Below are positions 1-13,200 of a DNA stretch of 64,000 bases, piece by piece; position 1 is the stretch's first letter; every line of letters starts with the position of its first letter. This DNA is from Siderastrea siderea. Lineage: Eukaryota; Cnidaria; Anthozoa; Scleractinia; Rhizangiidae. Location: contig OZ034969.1 of NCBI GenBank assembly GCA_964030785.1, forward strand, positions 1,112,201-1,176,200. Direction: 5' to 3'. The translations under genes were made by a program, and so were the position numbers. The notes beneath the pieces are model-generated. The model saw only the letters and a list, made by a program, of their open reading frames with translations. It ran no database searches and was not told the DNA's origin.

Positions 1-66
1 AAAACCAATTGCACATACCTCGTATCCCAAAAGAATTATCCACTGCACAAAATCATAATAGCATCT

Positions 67-975
67 CAAAATAGGCCGCCATGGATCCGTGAGGATCCCG
101 ATAGTCCCATTTGACCGCGGTCGGCACTGGACACCAGTCAAATTATGCCCTTATGGGGAGGGCCAAGCTCGTTTTGGTCGTGTTACAATTGCAGTAACTA
201 TGACCCGGTGCGGACACAAATTGTCGCTCCAACGTAGTCTGGTTCGCGCGAGAAAGGTGGAATCGCTGCGCGGGACTCCGTGACCTTATGGAGAGAATTA
301 AGTTATCGAAAGAAATTAAAACGGTCTTGGCCGTTAGAAAATGAAAACGAGTCAAGAAAAAAAGAAAGTGAACCGTGTTTCTCCTTCCTCCTATGTTTCT
401 ATTCATGCGTGGTAAATTGAACATATTTGCGTTCATGTACAAAACGTTTGTGATACAGGTCAGTCTACTGAGTAAACATTAAATACGTACTCTGCGTGAA
501 GTGAATGTGTTCAATTTTTTGGAATCGCTGATAGGTTTTATATATTAGATATATTTTTTCGAACCGAAGTCGGCAAATTCATTTAAATTCATTTCCTCAC
601 GCGCGTGAAAATGTTTTATTTTAAAATTGTTATTGTATTTACTATATCTATTTCTATATTTGCATGAAGCCGGTCAGGTAATCTACTTATTAAAAAAAAA
701 CAAGAAAATGGACACTATAAAAATGGATATAAATTCAGAAATGGGAATGATTTATTTTTGCTATCCACTTGTAACACGCAGCGATTTGCTCACGCGAACC
801 AGACTGCGTCGGAGCGACAATCTTGTGTCCGCTCCGGGTCATAGTTACTACAATTGTAACACGACCAAAACGAGCATGGCGCTCCCCATAAGGGCATAAT
901 TTGACTGGTGTCCAGTGCCGACCGCGGTCAAATGGGACTATCGGGATCCTCACGGATCCATGGCGGCCTATTTTG
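67..975. mobile_element. Foldback (long inverted-repeat) element
   Basis: Two arms of about 185 bp, roughly 67-251 and 787-975, are inverted copies of each other with scattered mismatches; both begin CAAAATAGGCCGCCATGG at the outer end. The about 535-bp loop is AT-rich and shows no gene. Short frames seen on both strands in the arms are mirror images of each other and are not genes. No transposase is visible, so this is a non-autonomous foldback element or large MITE. No clear target duplication was found at the junctions. Confidence 0.7.
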
Positions 976-980
976 GGGCG

Positions 981-1125
981 ATGTCGCAGCTCTTACAAGG
1001 TCTTCTCTGATTTGGTGAGAAAACAATACTCCAAGCAACAAAACAATGGACCCTAGCCCCGAAAACAATAGAGCTGCGTGATACCAAGGTCCAATGAAAT
1101 TAGAGGTTGTTAAGAGCTGCGGGGC
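981..1125. repeat. Short dispersed inverted-end repeat, copy 1
   Basis: A short repeat with inverted ends (CGCAGCTCTTACAAGG on the left, TTAAGAGCTGCG on the right) and a core containing CCCTAGCCCC and AAAACAATAG. A second diverged copy lies at 20409-20565 with the same end and core words in the same order. Probably a MITE family. It directly abuts the foldback element at 67-975. Confidence 0.55.
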
Positions 1126-2091
1126 TACTCTTAAATAAGAATAAAAATACTTTCGAAGTCCGGCTTTTTTTTACGTTCAAACGTTGACAGAAACTTTTTA
1201 GAAGTTTTCCGACAAAACAAAACAAAAACTAAAATAATACTTCTTAGAGCTAACATGGACCTTTGGAAACGCTTATATTCTTCAATCCAAATATTTTCAA
1301 TCTCTAAATTGCAACGTATTCTTCTTTTCTGGACGGTGAACAATAGCTGCTAGAATTTAATTTCCATAATTGGCGTAATCTTTAACCTTGAACATTCGTA
1401 TTTATTTGGTAAGCCTTCGGAAGCCCTAAAACCACCAATTTGGCGTCCAAGAATACAGCGCGGACATAGCATTTTCTGAACTGACACTGACAGGCAGATA
1501 AACTAGGTGAATTGTAGATTGTCACAACAGAACTGAATTTTTTCAAACAGGCTTTTAAACAAAATACTGGAGGCTTCAAATTTAAACAATGACGATTTTA
1601 CTCATTTAAAAGCTTACAACTATCAAAGGAACTCGAAATTCTATAATCGGCTTCTGTTGTGACACAATAGAGGTTTTAACTGACCAATTTGTGGTAAAAT
1701 CAAAAAGTGTTGTCTTCTCCATGAGGAGAAAACTTGGACACGGAGTAGCGTTTTACGAAATCTTTACTTTGGGAGCTCATAACATCGCAAAGAAGCGCAA
1801 TCTATCAAACCAAAAACAACCTTGTTGCGCAACCACCATTCCCCAAGCTCTCTGCTAAGTTTCAACGGAATTGGCTCTCAAACGTTCAAAATATAAAGTT
1901 TTTTAACGTAAGACCTCCACCAAAAATTTTGCCTTATAAATTTATTCATGAGCAGCTTGTCACCCGCGGCCTTAAGCGATGCCCTCTCAAATGAAAATAA
2001 AGCTGATTAAATATGAATAAGTTTTATAATTAGTATTGTTGAATTTGCTTTTAAAAACAATCACCATAAATGAAGACGTAAAAAAGGTAAT
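1126..2091. other. Intergenic, no gene recognised
   Basis: AT-rich sequence with only short unconvincing frames. No domain, repeat ends or RNA gene was recognised. Confidence 0.5.
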
Positions 2092-3426
2092 TTAGCCGTG
2101 GTTACACGACGCAACTTTACCTAGGTAAACATAGATTTTCCTGGGAAAGTGGCATTTGCCGCGTAACTGATTTTACCTCGGGAAAATTTGTCCAGGTAAA
2201 TTTTCGTGGTAAAGTGACTGAGAACAATAGGAAATTGCCCAAGTAAAACCCTTTGTGGATTGAAGGGTTGTTTGGGGTGGATTCATTTGCAGCATACGCG
2301 TATAGCAAAATATGCGACAATCTGTTTGTTTGCATCGCATTTAGGTTACGCGTATGGGGTAGGCGATAAATCAACGGCGCGTTCCAGTGTGCCCGCGTAC
2401 TTCATTGGCTATTTTGATGCTGTCAACTCTGATTGCTTTTCTTAAAGGAGGCAGTTGGCCGGTTAGATACTTGCGAAAGGATTGCATTTTCCTGTGCGAC
2501 CAAAAATGCAAATATATCTTCATTGAATGCGATGAGTCAATACGCCATTGATTAATCGCATACCCTATACGCGTATCCCGAATGCAATGCAAACGAACAG
2601 GCTGTCGAATTTCCCACCCCAAATACGTTTGCTATCACCATAGGTGAATCAGAAGTACACTATCATGAATTATTTCCTCTTAGAAAAATAGAAAGAAAGT
2701 ACATCGTCATCTTCACTTTGTACCATCATTCCATCTTCCCGTCTGCTTGTGCGTGCCATAATTTAATAGCTACTTCCTAATACTTCCTGATACTAAGGTA
2801 TCACGTTCCACAGCATTTAAGGTTAAGTAATTCACCTAAGAAATATACTTTTGAAGGTTTCCTTCCTTTTCGCCTTGACGCTGAACGTAACAATCAAGCT
2901 AAAAACAATAGGCGTTTCGCACGGGTAGTTTTTTGGGGGTTATCGACACGTTTATTTGCAACAGGGTACGCGTTAAGAATGCGAGGAGCATACGCGTATG
3001 CTACAAATGAATCCACCCTTGGTTTCCCCAGGTAAACCTGCCAATGAGAAGCCGAGATTTGGACACTGCGCGTGCAGTGCGTGATCACCCACATGACCTA
3101 ATTTGTAAGCGGTGTCCACGCGTGGAGTATTGAAGGTGGCTCCTTTTCGAGGAATGTTGTGAATGCTGAAGTTAAATGCTGAGGCTTACAGCACGTTTCG
3201 AAAATGTCTTAAGTCTCAACAGGAGACCAAGGATTTGGCGGCGTATTCGTTGAACGTTGGAGCGGTTTGGTCATAAAGACTGTCTCAATCGTCCATGTTT
3301 TTCTCTCGCTGAAGTTACCCAGCCAGAAAATTTACCCCCTTGAATTCTCTGTGTACATGTAACCAGGTAAATGAAAACCCCAACAATTTTACCAAGGAAA
3401 AATTATACTGGGGAAATCACGGCCAA
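2092..3426. mobile_element. Nested inverted-repeat element with ACGCGT motifs
   Basis: The ends are imperfect inverted copies: TTAGCCGTGGTTAC at 2092 and, read on the minus strand, TTGGCCGTGATTTCC at 3426. Words of the type GGTAAA and AGGTAAAT recur near both ends. Inside are further inverted pairs: 2276-2307 with 2986-3020 (GGGTGGATTCATTTG-type arms) and about 2318-2385 with 2541-2613. Several palindromic TACGCGTA or ATACGCGTAT words occur. No transposase is seen. Best read as a non-autonomous element with one or more foldback elements inserted in it. Confidence 0.55.
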
Positions 3427-3746
3427 TGTTAATATTGAACACTGAAGAGAATCGACAATCAGAATAAAACGATTACAAAAACAACAACAACAACAATAAC
3501 AACATAACAAAAACAAACATGGAGACTGTTCAGCGAACGTACTTTTGCCTTATATGGCTGACCTTCTCAATCTTTTAAAAAGAAAAACACGAAAAGCGAC
3601 TTAAAGCTTCGACAGCTTAATACTTGTAAGTGTATCGACTGCAATTTCATCGTTTTATTTCTGAATATTTTGTTTGTAATTTCGTTTTGTTTCTGAACGA
3701 AAGAGAAAGTTAAGTAAATGGGCAAAACATGATTTAACATTACATG
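3427..3746. other. Intergenic, CAA/AAC-rich, no gene
   Basis: Contains a short AAC/AAT-rich stretch near 3480-3515; nothing else was recognised. Confidence 0.4.
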
Positions 3747-5841
3747 TACACCTTTTGCCCTTCACTAACGGAAAATAGAAATTCATTTTATTTTACGGGA
3801 AATCAATAACATCTTAGGAATGACATTTTCACGAAGAAATGTTTATTTTAATCATCTGTTGGTTCATTTGCGCAATTACCATGCTAATGCATCTTCAATA
3901 ACATCATTGGAATGTCATTTTCTTTTATTGTAAAGTCTATTATGCTTTTGGAAACACATTTTCATCAATAATACAGTCGTTACATTTATTGAAAGTCATT
4001 ACTGGCAAGTACGTTACCGTCGATAATAAACAAAGTTCATTTTTAACCTTCAATGTGTTCGTGGTTAAGACAACGCGGTACATATGTCTGCATGAATCTG
4101 TACCACCCTGCGCACTTTGCAGCCGCAATGGTATTCATATTCCTTTGAGATGCTTCTAAGGGAATTCTTTGTCGATACTTTCCAAGTGGAATGCCTTGTC
4201 GTCGAGCTTCGTCTCGGTCATCTATTGTTGTTTGAATGTCAGGGTGTGAAATGTCGGCTTTTGTTGCAGCCCTTAAAGCACTTATTGCTTGCTCTACAAT
4301 ATTCAGGAACGGCGAATAGGGGGGCAGCATCTTTATCTCGATTCTCCCTCTGGGACAATCTGCGTTTCGAAGTGCAGGGGCGTTGTCAAACACCAAGAAG
4401 GTTTGGTTGTCGGGATTAACTCGTCTTCCGACTTCTCCCAAAAAATCGTTGAAAAGTTGCCTGTTCATCCCACCAATACGAGCTGTGTGGTAGACAAGGC
4501 CATTTGTCGGCGATACAGCCAAACAAATTGTCACATTTCTGCCACGTTGACCTGAAACTTGACGATAAGCACGTTCCCCAACTCTTGCCCTTCCATAACT
4601 TCTCGCTGTCCAGATGTTGTAGCCACATTCGTCAATGAAGATGTAGTCGTTGATGACCTCTTACGTCATAAACCAGTTGGCATATTCATAGCGTCGCTCT
4701 ATCAAGTCGGGTCTGTTGCGAGCAGCTGGTACTGCTCTGGCCATCTTTACGCTTATCAGGATTCCATCCATAGTCTTTCCAATCGTTCTATCGCACACCA
4801 AAGGTTTAGCAGGTAGTCGCCTTCGAAGTTCTTCATTTATCTGTTGCAATGTAAGGAGGCAGTTTTCGTTTAAAATTTCATTTATACAATCTCTCATCTC
4901 ATTATCAACTCTAACGTTATTTCGTCCGCCACGAGGTCTTTCGTTTACTCTTCCTTCAAAAGGTAGGTTGCTACAATGCTTCTGGCCGTGCTCCTATTCA
5001 CACCCAATGTGTCAGCGACTGATAGGTAGTCTTCTGTGGGACCCTCAAAGGCTCTGACAATCCTTCTACGGACTTCGTTTGAAATTCTATTTCGTCTTGG
5101 GGGCATGCTGCATTCACTCTGAAAACGGCAAAACAGTTTGTGTGCGTTTACAGTGTACATGCACTGTTCAAATTGCATTGTCCAGAGAGGGTCTTTGGCA
5201 AACTGCATATCACCCAAGAGGCACAATGGAGATAAACTACATGAACATGTAACGCTGCGCTCCTATTGGCCGTAGCTGAATATCGTAGAAAAGGCAATAA
5301 GCACTTAACACTGTAAAGTGCTTAAACAAGGCAGTACAAATATACATTTCAAGTACAAAAAAGCCGACATTTCACGCCCTTGAATGTTCAGTACATGTCG
5401 TAAGACACAACTGATGTCAGAGAGGAAGTTCAGCAACAGACCACTCCAGTTAGACCAGTTACAGAACATCATTTGCGTATTCTGTTACCAAATACGGCTG
5501 CAAAAAGAACGCAGGATTCCCAGAAAACAAAGAGGGTTTAATCGAACTTCGCTATTTAATTAACTTATTTATTAATTACTTGCCAGAAATGACTTTCAAA
5601 AAATGTAAACGGCAGTGTTATTGATGTTAATGTTTTTCCAAGGACAAAATAGACTTTTCAATAAAGAAAATGATATTCCAATGATGTTATTGAAGGTGCA
5701 TTAGCATGGTAATTGCGCAAATGAACCAACGGATGACTAAAATGAACATTTCGTCGTGAAAATGTTATTCCTAAGATGTTTTTGATTTCCCGTAAAATAA
5801 AATGAATTTCTATTTTCCGTTAATGAAGGGCAAAAGGTGTA
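3747..5841 (-). mobile_element. Tc1/IS630-type DNA transposon, about 2.1 kb
   Basis: Bounded by TA at 3747-3748 and 5840-5841, as expected for the TA target of the Tc1/mariner-IS630 superfamily. Terminal inverted repeats of about 170 bp (3749-3925 and 5665-5839) start CACCTTTTGCCCTTCA and differ by scattered substitutions. The single gene inside is a minus-strand DDE transposase with two inactivating lesions (4043-5106), so this copy is decayed although its ends remain recognisable. Confidence 0.85.
4043..5106 (-). pseudogene. Tc1/IS630-like DDE transposase, broken
   Basis: Reading on the minus strand from an ATG at 5106, an N-terminal helix-turn-helix region (IVRAFEGPTEDYLSVADTLG) is followed by a second HTH-like segment and then the catalytic core. 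All three acidic residues are visible: FIDE (first D), VFDNAP (second D) and, after LPPYSPFLN, IVEQ (E). Two lesions break the frame: a +1 shift near 4946, so that 'LLKEE stop' must continue in another frame as 'RVNERPRGG', and an in-frame TAA near 4661 after YANWFMT. The product would be a cut-and-paste transposase acting on the flanking inverted repeats. The catalytic residues survive and the ends are intact, so the element could be moved only by a related enzyme in trans. Confidence 0.85.
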
Positions 5842-7091
5842 AAAGGCGACGGATGTATAGAATTTCGACAGTGGAGTAAATTTTCCGGATTGAGGTAACA
5901 AATACTTCCAAGTATTTTGTTTACAATCTATTCCACTAGTTTTCTCGATGTTTTTATCGATGTGCTGATTTATTATATTATAAACTGATATTGTGTCGCG
6001 TGCCGTGAGCAAACTTGCCAGCGGTCAAATGTTCATTTTGCATTTCAAATAAACCTCAGCAAAAAAATATTCGTTTGGAGCTTTGTAATGACTTACAAAT
6101 ATCCCTCAGATATTCAAGATGCTCAAAAGGCTATTTTTCGGGAGATTAGACCGACAGTCGAACATTTCTGGACTGATGTTTGTGACACCACTCGCAGCGT
6201 AAAAGGTCGAAATGTCAATCGATAAGCTAAAGTGCCATCTTTTCAAGACGCTCTCAAATTACCCAAGCTAGTTTTACGATAAAAGCCAAGATGGAGTGAT
6301 ACTTTTGTCCTGAATAATAGTTTTGATAGGTAAATCCATGTACCACGATGACTTTTTGGCCCACGAATTTGGCCTGAACTTCAAGGTAACGCAACGTTGT
6401 CGCAGGCTATAATTTTGGGAATTTAACAAAAATTTAGGTTCAAATTACCCGCGGATCTGGCAACGCTAAATAACTGTTGAAAGATTACATATTAATACGC
6501 TGCGTTAGATTTTCCTGCTACGGATTTTATTTTGGCTTGCTAGCTTTCGACAAAAGTGGGATTTCAGGGTCGATTTTGGGTGCTTTTGGTGGACAAATAC
6601 AAAATGCCGTCTCGACCAAAAAGTAAAAATCCAAACAACTTCTAAGTTGCAGTTTTTGAAAAAAGTTAGCAAAACCCTTTATTGTGACAAAGTTTGAGAA
6701 AATCGAATTTTTCTATCTTGCATAGGTATAGGTGATCGTTACAGCAAGCCGCTCTTAAAAACTACTCGAGGAAGAATTCGAGAAAGCGATTTTTTGTATA
6801 CATTACTTACAATCATCAACAACAACACATGATAAAACTCGCAAAGGATTCTGGGATACCATTCATTCTTCTTCTGGATGATGATGATGATGATGATGTT
6901 GATGATGATGATGATGCTCATGATGATGATGATGATGATAAACAGTAGTTTTGGAAACATACAGATGAAGTAACCAGATAAGAAGATGGAATGCCAACAC
7001 CTTTTATTGTTTCTTTGATAACCATACAATAGAAGCGACTTTTTTCAAGTTAATAACAATATCAGTAACCCATCTCAGACGATTTTTTCAA
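5842..7091. other. Intergenic, no gene; contains a GAT microsatellite
   Basis: AT-rich sequence without a convincing coding region. The apparent isoleucine-rich minus-strand frame around 6739-7029 arises from the GAT/ATC microsatellite and is not a gene. Confidence 0.5.
6877..6945. repeat. (GAT)n microsatellite
   Basis: Interrupted run of GAT triplets of about 70 bp (single GTT and CTC interruptions). Confidence 0.9.
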
Positions 7092-8639
7092 TTAAGAGTG
7101 ACTTTCAGTAAACATCGAGCGTTCGGCGGCAGAAGTTGAAAATCGATTTCTTTCATATTCTGCACATAAATGGGTATTGGTAAAACTAGAAACCTGATGT
7201 GGTTCGTTTTCCCCAGAAGCGTTTCATTTTCGAAAAAACGAGGAAATCGATTCTCGGGTTCGGGAGGTCAAAATAACGGGAAATTAATCTTGAAAATCAG
7301 TACTATAAACTTGCATCGCGCTGGTAAACTAAAGCGTGGAAAAAAAAGATAGACACTTCTTATTAACAGAACAACTCTTTTTTATTTACTGGACAGTTAC
7401 AAAGCAGCAGTAGCGAAATTTAATGAGCGCAAACAATTCCAAACTAAAAGGCAGGTTCTGATGTTCACGTAGAAACTGATTTGGAACCTAACTTCTGTGA
7501 ACATGTAACATGTAACATGTAACATGTGCCATAACCCCAAATGGTCTGAATTCTCGTTCAATAGACAGTAGAAACATTGAACTAAACTATACCTTGAAAC
7601 TGGCTTGGATTATCCATGTTGCTGTCTTTGCGAAAACTTCGAACTCAGCAAATTTTCGTAAATGGGGCTTAATGAAGTTTAACTTTGCGGCATCCCGAAA
7701 TACACCAGAATTTCCGTGTTAAGCTACACAATCTCTCTTTTCTTTGTCGTTGCTTGATGCTTGATGATGGCTTCAAACTAAAATGTTCGGTTGATCTCAA
7801 AAAAGGTAGAGGGAAAAGAAGAAATTGAACGATACTGGTGTTATGGTTGTGAGCTCGCTGTGCAAACCACGACAAAACGTGACACGAAACATGCTACACC
7901 TGTGACATCATATATCCAAATTTGGTTAAACAATTTAGTCACGGTATTTGGAAGGCAATGCAAACAAATGTAGAAAGAAAATTTGCACACGAAGGAACAG
8001 AAGTTTGGAAACGTGAAAATCGCCCAATTTTCCCGTGTTTTTGTGTACGGCAAAATTCAACTTCACTAAGCCCCAGTTGTTAAAACTTTGCTGAGTTCGA
8101 AGTGGACCCAAACAAAGTAGCATGGATAACCCGAGCCAGTTTCAAGGTATGGTTTATTTCAATGTTTGTGCTGCCTATCAAATGAGGATTGAGACCATTT
8201 AGAATTGTGGCACATGTTAAATTATTTCACAGAAGTTAGGTTCAATATCACTTTCTACGTGATCATCAAAACCTGCCTTTTAGTTTGGACTTGTTTGTGT
8301 TCAGTAGATTTCGCTACTGCTGTTTCACAGCTATCCAGTTGAAGACTTGTTCTGTCGATTGAAAGTGCTTATCTTTTTCTCTGCGCTTTAGTTTATCAGC
8401 GCGATGCAAGTTTATAGTACTGATTTTCAAGATTATTTTCCTGTGATTTTGACCTCCCGAACCCGAGGATCGATTTCCTCGTTTTTTTCGAAAATAAAGC
8501 GCTTCTGGGGAAAACGAACCACATCAGGTTTCTAGCTTTACCAATACCTAATTATATGCAAAATATGAAAGAAGTCGATGTTTCAACTACTGCCGCGAAA
8601 TTGAGATATTTCTTGATTTTTACTGAAAGTCGCTCTTAA
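7092..8639. mobile_element. TTAA-flanked foldback element A
   Basis: The whole 1.55-kb unit folds on itself: arms 7092 to about 7720 and about 8010-8639 are inverted copies over roughly 640 bp, leaving a central loop of about 290 bp. The outer ends read TTAAGAGTGACTTTCAGTAA and, inverted, TTAAGAGCGACTTTCAGTAA, so both ends carry a TTAA target-like tetranucleotide. Inner words such as GATTTCTTTCATATT are shared with element B (10582-19889), so the two belong to one family. No transposase is present. The unit lies just downstream of the fibrinogen-like gene. Confidence 0.8.
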
Positions 8640-8768
8640 AATCTAACGTCAGCTGGCCGTTACCTCTGAGTTCAGACGCACTAACACAAACAAATTGAAT
8701 AAAAGTAAAACAAGTAGTGTACGCCGTTTTATCCAAACTACAAAATGTTATCAGTTTAAGTGTTTAAA

Positions 8769-10200
8769 CTAAACTGGTTTGATTTTCATCTCAGCTCTTT
8801 TAGCGGAGTAGTTACAGCCTTTCCAGCTGTTCCACATCACACCTTGCCAGCAGTTGGAGTGTTTGCCCTTGTAATAGATGCCATTCAGGTTGGCGTAGTG
8901 ACAGTCATTGAACCACCACCCTGCCTTGTAATGTGAGGCGCAACTCCGCCGGTTAGAATTCTTGTCATTGTCTCGATCTTTGGTTGAGAACGCCATGCCA
9001 TGATGATAAGAAAACGAGTCACCAGCAGTTCCTATAAAATCAGTAACGAATGAAATAACTCGTTAAAAGAGGAATTCATCCTCTTTTGCTCGTGAATATG
9101 GGACGCTAGAGCACTAAAACTCGGATTTTAAACAATTTGAGATATTGTCAATATAAGAGGCACTAAGATTTATAATGAAAATAATTACAAGTAAATTTAA
9201 AAATAATTAAATGAACATTTTCAAATTGTGTCAACAATAAGAACGTTTATGCTCTTATTCCTGACGGATGATTTAAAAATCATCCGTCAGGGAAACTCAA
9301 TTTAGCAACTAACACTATTCTATGGCGCCAAAGTGGTTCAAATTTATTAAGCACAGGGGCCCAGACAATCTGTTCGAAATTTGAAGGAAATTTGAAAGAA
9401 AGGGTCTTTCGCTTATTACTCTCAGGTGAACGCCGAACGCAAAACCTTCAAAATCGCCAATATTCGCCATATACAGCTGCAAGGACAACAAAACACAATA
9501 ACTGAGTTAAGTTTAATTTTATTTTTGAAGAAAAATATCAACATTATTCTCGACATTTTGCTTTAAATACGAACCTCCTAATTTTGTAAAACAGTTGCAA
9601 AGCATTTTCGTTTTTTTTTTGTAGCTTAACTGATGATTATTCGTGTTTAAATAACGTTTTACGTTTATATTTATTATTCGATTTTGCTTTTTACTTTTTG
9701 GTGCAGAATATTAGTATCGGTATGGTTAATTTACCTTTTCCTTAGTAACTCAAAGCAATATAAGCTTTCACAGAGATCCAGTTGACTTCTATTACATACT
9801 TTGCGCATCACTGAACACTTACCTGAGTATGTTCCGAGACTCAGCTTGTATTTACTTCCTTCATCGCCAACACCAAAGACGTTGTACTCGGCGTAAGCTG
9901 ATTTTCCGCTGAAGTCTTCAAGATCCACCCGAAGCTTTCCTCGCTGTTTTGTCATTCGGTGAATCTTGTCCAGTCCAAGCCAAAATTCACCATGCAGGTT
10001 TCCGAAGCCTCGTTTGTAGTCGTCCCAGTCGCGGTTGAAGTCAACAGAGCCGTCCAGTCTCTTCTGAAACACTGTCCATCCACCGCCGGCTGTTGTTTGG
10101 TCACAATGCACATCAAAGGCACCAGCATTATCGGGGTTGATCGTGTAAACACCACTGACTCGTTTACCAGCTTTGTAGAGTTCAGCACAGTTTTTGTAAA
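8769..10200 (-). CDS. Fibrinogen C-terminal domain exons of gene 1
   Basis: Two exons (9823-10200, 378 nt, and 8769-9031, 263 nt including the stop) encode a complete fibrinogen-like globular domain. Visible landmarks are CAELYKAG at the start, [28 protein letters not shown], the [11 protein letters not shown] and [11 protein letters not shown] signatures, then FSTKDRDND (the aspartate-rich calcium-site region), GWWFNDCHYANLNG and the closing AEMKIKPV. Such domains in ficolins and tachylectins bind acetylated sugars. Exon sizes are identical to those of the paralogue at 44119-45065, which supports the splice sites. The intron between them (9032-9822) is AT-rich and contains a 32-bp palindrome at 9260-9291. 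Confidence 0.9.
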
Positions 10201-13200
10201 CTGAAATAGAGAAGGCAGTCACAAAATGATTAATTTGGTGTTAAGAAAAGCCACTCTTTTCTTGTGTTGTTTTTTTTCTAAGTCGGACCTTCCGTCATGT
10301 CTGGACTAGAAGGGATCAAAATGAGCTGATGAAAATTCAGCTGATGGATGAGCTTTGAATTCATTGGTTGAACCCATCTTGTATAGATTTTTTAACTGCA
10401 AATTCACGGTTAAATGTTGCTAGATAGCTTTCAGTTTGAATGGTCACACCTTGATCCATAGACTCGAGATTTATATTACAAAGACACCTTGTACACCGTA
10501 ATAAGCAGTGGATACGAATGTACTACCAACCCAAACGTTATTTGGAGATTGCTTGATGAGTCCAATTAAGTAATGTTCGCCTTAAGAGCGCTTGTCTGTA
10601 AAAATCAAACATAACGCGGCATGGGTGGAAAATTTGATTTCTTTCATATTTTAATTTAATGTTAGATAGGTTAGGGTATAACTAAAATCACTGGATACTT
10701 TTTTGGGAAAATATCCTTTTATTTCAAAGAAAAATGCAAATAACGAACTTCCTTTAAAATCGCCAGTTGAAGTAGTAAATTATGACAACAATTTGAGGCG
10801 TTTGCGTGCAAAAACACTTCCCTCTGTCGTCTCTAAAACACCCAAATCTACTTTTGCAATCTCTTTAGAGCTTCAAAAATGATTTTGGTAGAAACTGCGT
10901 TGTTCTCTGTGCTTGAAATAATTTAATTTTGAAAGTATGCATTTCTCATCAGGAAAAGTACCTTGTGATTTAAATTATTTTTCACCATCGATTCAGCTTC
11001 TGGCTGTTGAACTAAGAAAAGATGTTCCTCAGGATTGCTGCCAAAATTTCTTTGGGCAAATGATTGAGAGCGACGCGAGAGCCTTTCAAGGTTCGTTAAA
11101 ATGCAGGTTTTTTGACCCTTCTTGGCAACATTCCATTCGCGAGTCACGCACATATTTCAATGTGTTTTTTGACCCTTATGAGATCGAAAACGTCAAACAG
11201 AAAAACAGTTCGAAACACTCTAACCTCATTTGCTGTAGAGGACAGGTCCAGAGGCCATTTTCGTGTGATTCTCTTGCCGTTCGTCGTATTTTGGTCCTGC
11301 TGATGACGTCCAATGAACCGAATGAACACCGCCAACTGGGTCAACTTAAATGTAAACGGTCGAACAGCTCAACGACACCATCTTTTCTTGTAAAGCGTTC
11401 GACGTCTTTCTGCACTACGGCATCTTACTCAACGGTTCAGTTGTTTTAATACGAGTGTTGCTCAGTTTTCAGTGCACAAAAGCATTATCAGATTTGATTG
11501 CTAAATTGGGGCGAAACGTGGATGGTACAGCGTGCGTATTTGGTTTGTCAGGCAATGCATATCAAAGGCATTTTTGGGCGTAGGGGAAGGGCAAAACCTT
11601 TGAGGTGAAGTAAAATGACATTCAGTGTTAATTGCAGGGATTATTCGTGGTTTTAATGGCGTTGTGTGTCTTTCTGACTTATCACCAGTGTTGTTACAAC
11701 CATTAAAAATTGTATTTGCTACCCTAGAAGTCTGAAACGCAATTTCAACCTTTCTGACAAGCTTACAGCTGTGTGGTGCAACAGAAGAGGCGCTATTATT
11801 AACTACACCCAACCTTAATACGGGGAAAACCTATAACTACAAGGGGCTCCCTTTTGTTAATTGACGAGCGGGCATTCTACCTATGATCATTGGTGTCAGT
11901 CTGCTGGTTCTCAGCTGGCACCGGACCGGCACAAGGCACAGTTATATCAGGAGTGAAATTTCAGCTCGCTGTTAATGTGTTGGATGGAGTTTTGGACAGG
12001 AAGGGTTCTCTCTTCATAGCAAATGGGTGCGATCGAAGTTTTTAACTGTGCTCTTTTATCAGCTGTTTGACGTAGTCTACATTAGTGGGGCTTCTAACAG
12101 CACGTCAGTGCTGTTTGAAGACTGTGAAATATGGCACGCAACCATGGTAACAAAAAATGAGGTTCTGTTCCTGAATTTCTGTTTACGAATCTTACTGAGA
12201 CAGGTTTCCAGTGAGCGAGATCTCTCACAGCAGCCAGCATACTTATCATAATGGATATGAGGATATCATAACAGAAATACGTCAAGCATCTTGCCCTTAA
12301 ACGTCTGTTACTTCTTTCACGTTCTACATACACCTTAATGAGGACGAAGAGAAGAGTGAGGCTTCCATCGATAACCTGGCTAATATTCGGATAGACCACA
12401 AGCGAATATAAAACTCACCTGATCCAACTTTTACAAGTGAACCAGTCTCGTGTAAGATAACTTCAGATCCCTTTTTCCCCAGTAGTCTTTTACTTTTTGG
12501 CCACTTCCTTTTCCTTACCGTGACCCGGGACCCAGCCCCTTGTGCTGCAGCTTCTGCTCGACACTATTCCAAGTTTTGCACAATGGCTGGGACATAATTA
12601 TCGTCATTGTATTCAAGCGTTCGTTGTAAAAACTGACTTGTAACTTGTGGTATCAGGCCCGTAGCAAGGCTGAAATAAATGCTGCGAGCAAATTGGCTTA
12701 GTCAAAGCCCTCCCCCCCTTCAAAATACACACTAAAAGCTGCTTCCTGTTTGCTTTTTCGCCGACAAAGTTGTTGGCAACATCCACCAGATTTATAGCAT
12801 CAGTTTTAAAAAAGTACCCTTAAAGTTACAAGGTTTGTTAAAATTGAAACATTTCGACAGCCAAGCTACGAATTTTGCACCTGTTTTACCTAACTCTCGT
12901 AAACGTTTACGTTACTTTTATCACTCAATTGGTGAGATAAAAATAGTTTTGTTCCTTAGACTTGTTTTAAAACAACATGATGAGCTTAAAGCTTGCAGCA
13001 AACACACAGCAGTCGCTTGGCTATTAAAGGCATTAAGGTCCTTCACAGTAAAGCTATACTGCCAGGGCAAGGTGATATGGGTGAAGAAAGACATTGGTAA
13101 GGAACCTGGGCAACTGAAATGTGCGGTGGGCTAGCTAGTAGATTTTTGAAGCCCACTTGCCCGGTGGCTAGTGACTCAACAGATGTCAAACCCTGCTAAA

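Noticed and set aside
6739..7029. Isoleucine-rich minus-strand frame
   Set aside because: Generated by the GAT/ATC microsatellite; no signal or domain logic.
10937..11449. 170-codon plus-strand frame
   Set aside because: Lies in the left arm of foldback element B; its counterpart in the right arm is broken and no domain is recognisable.
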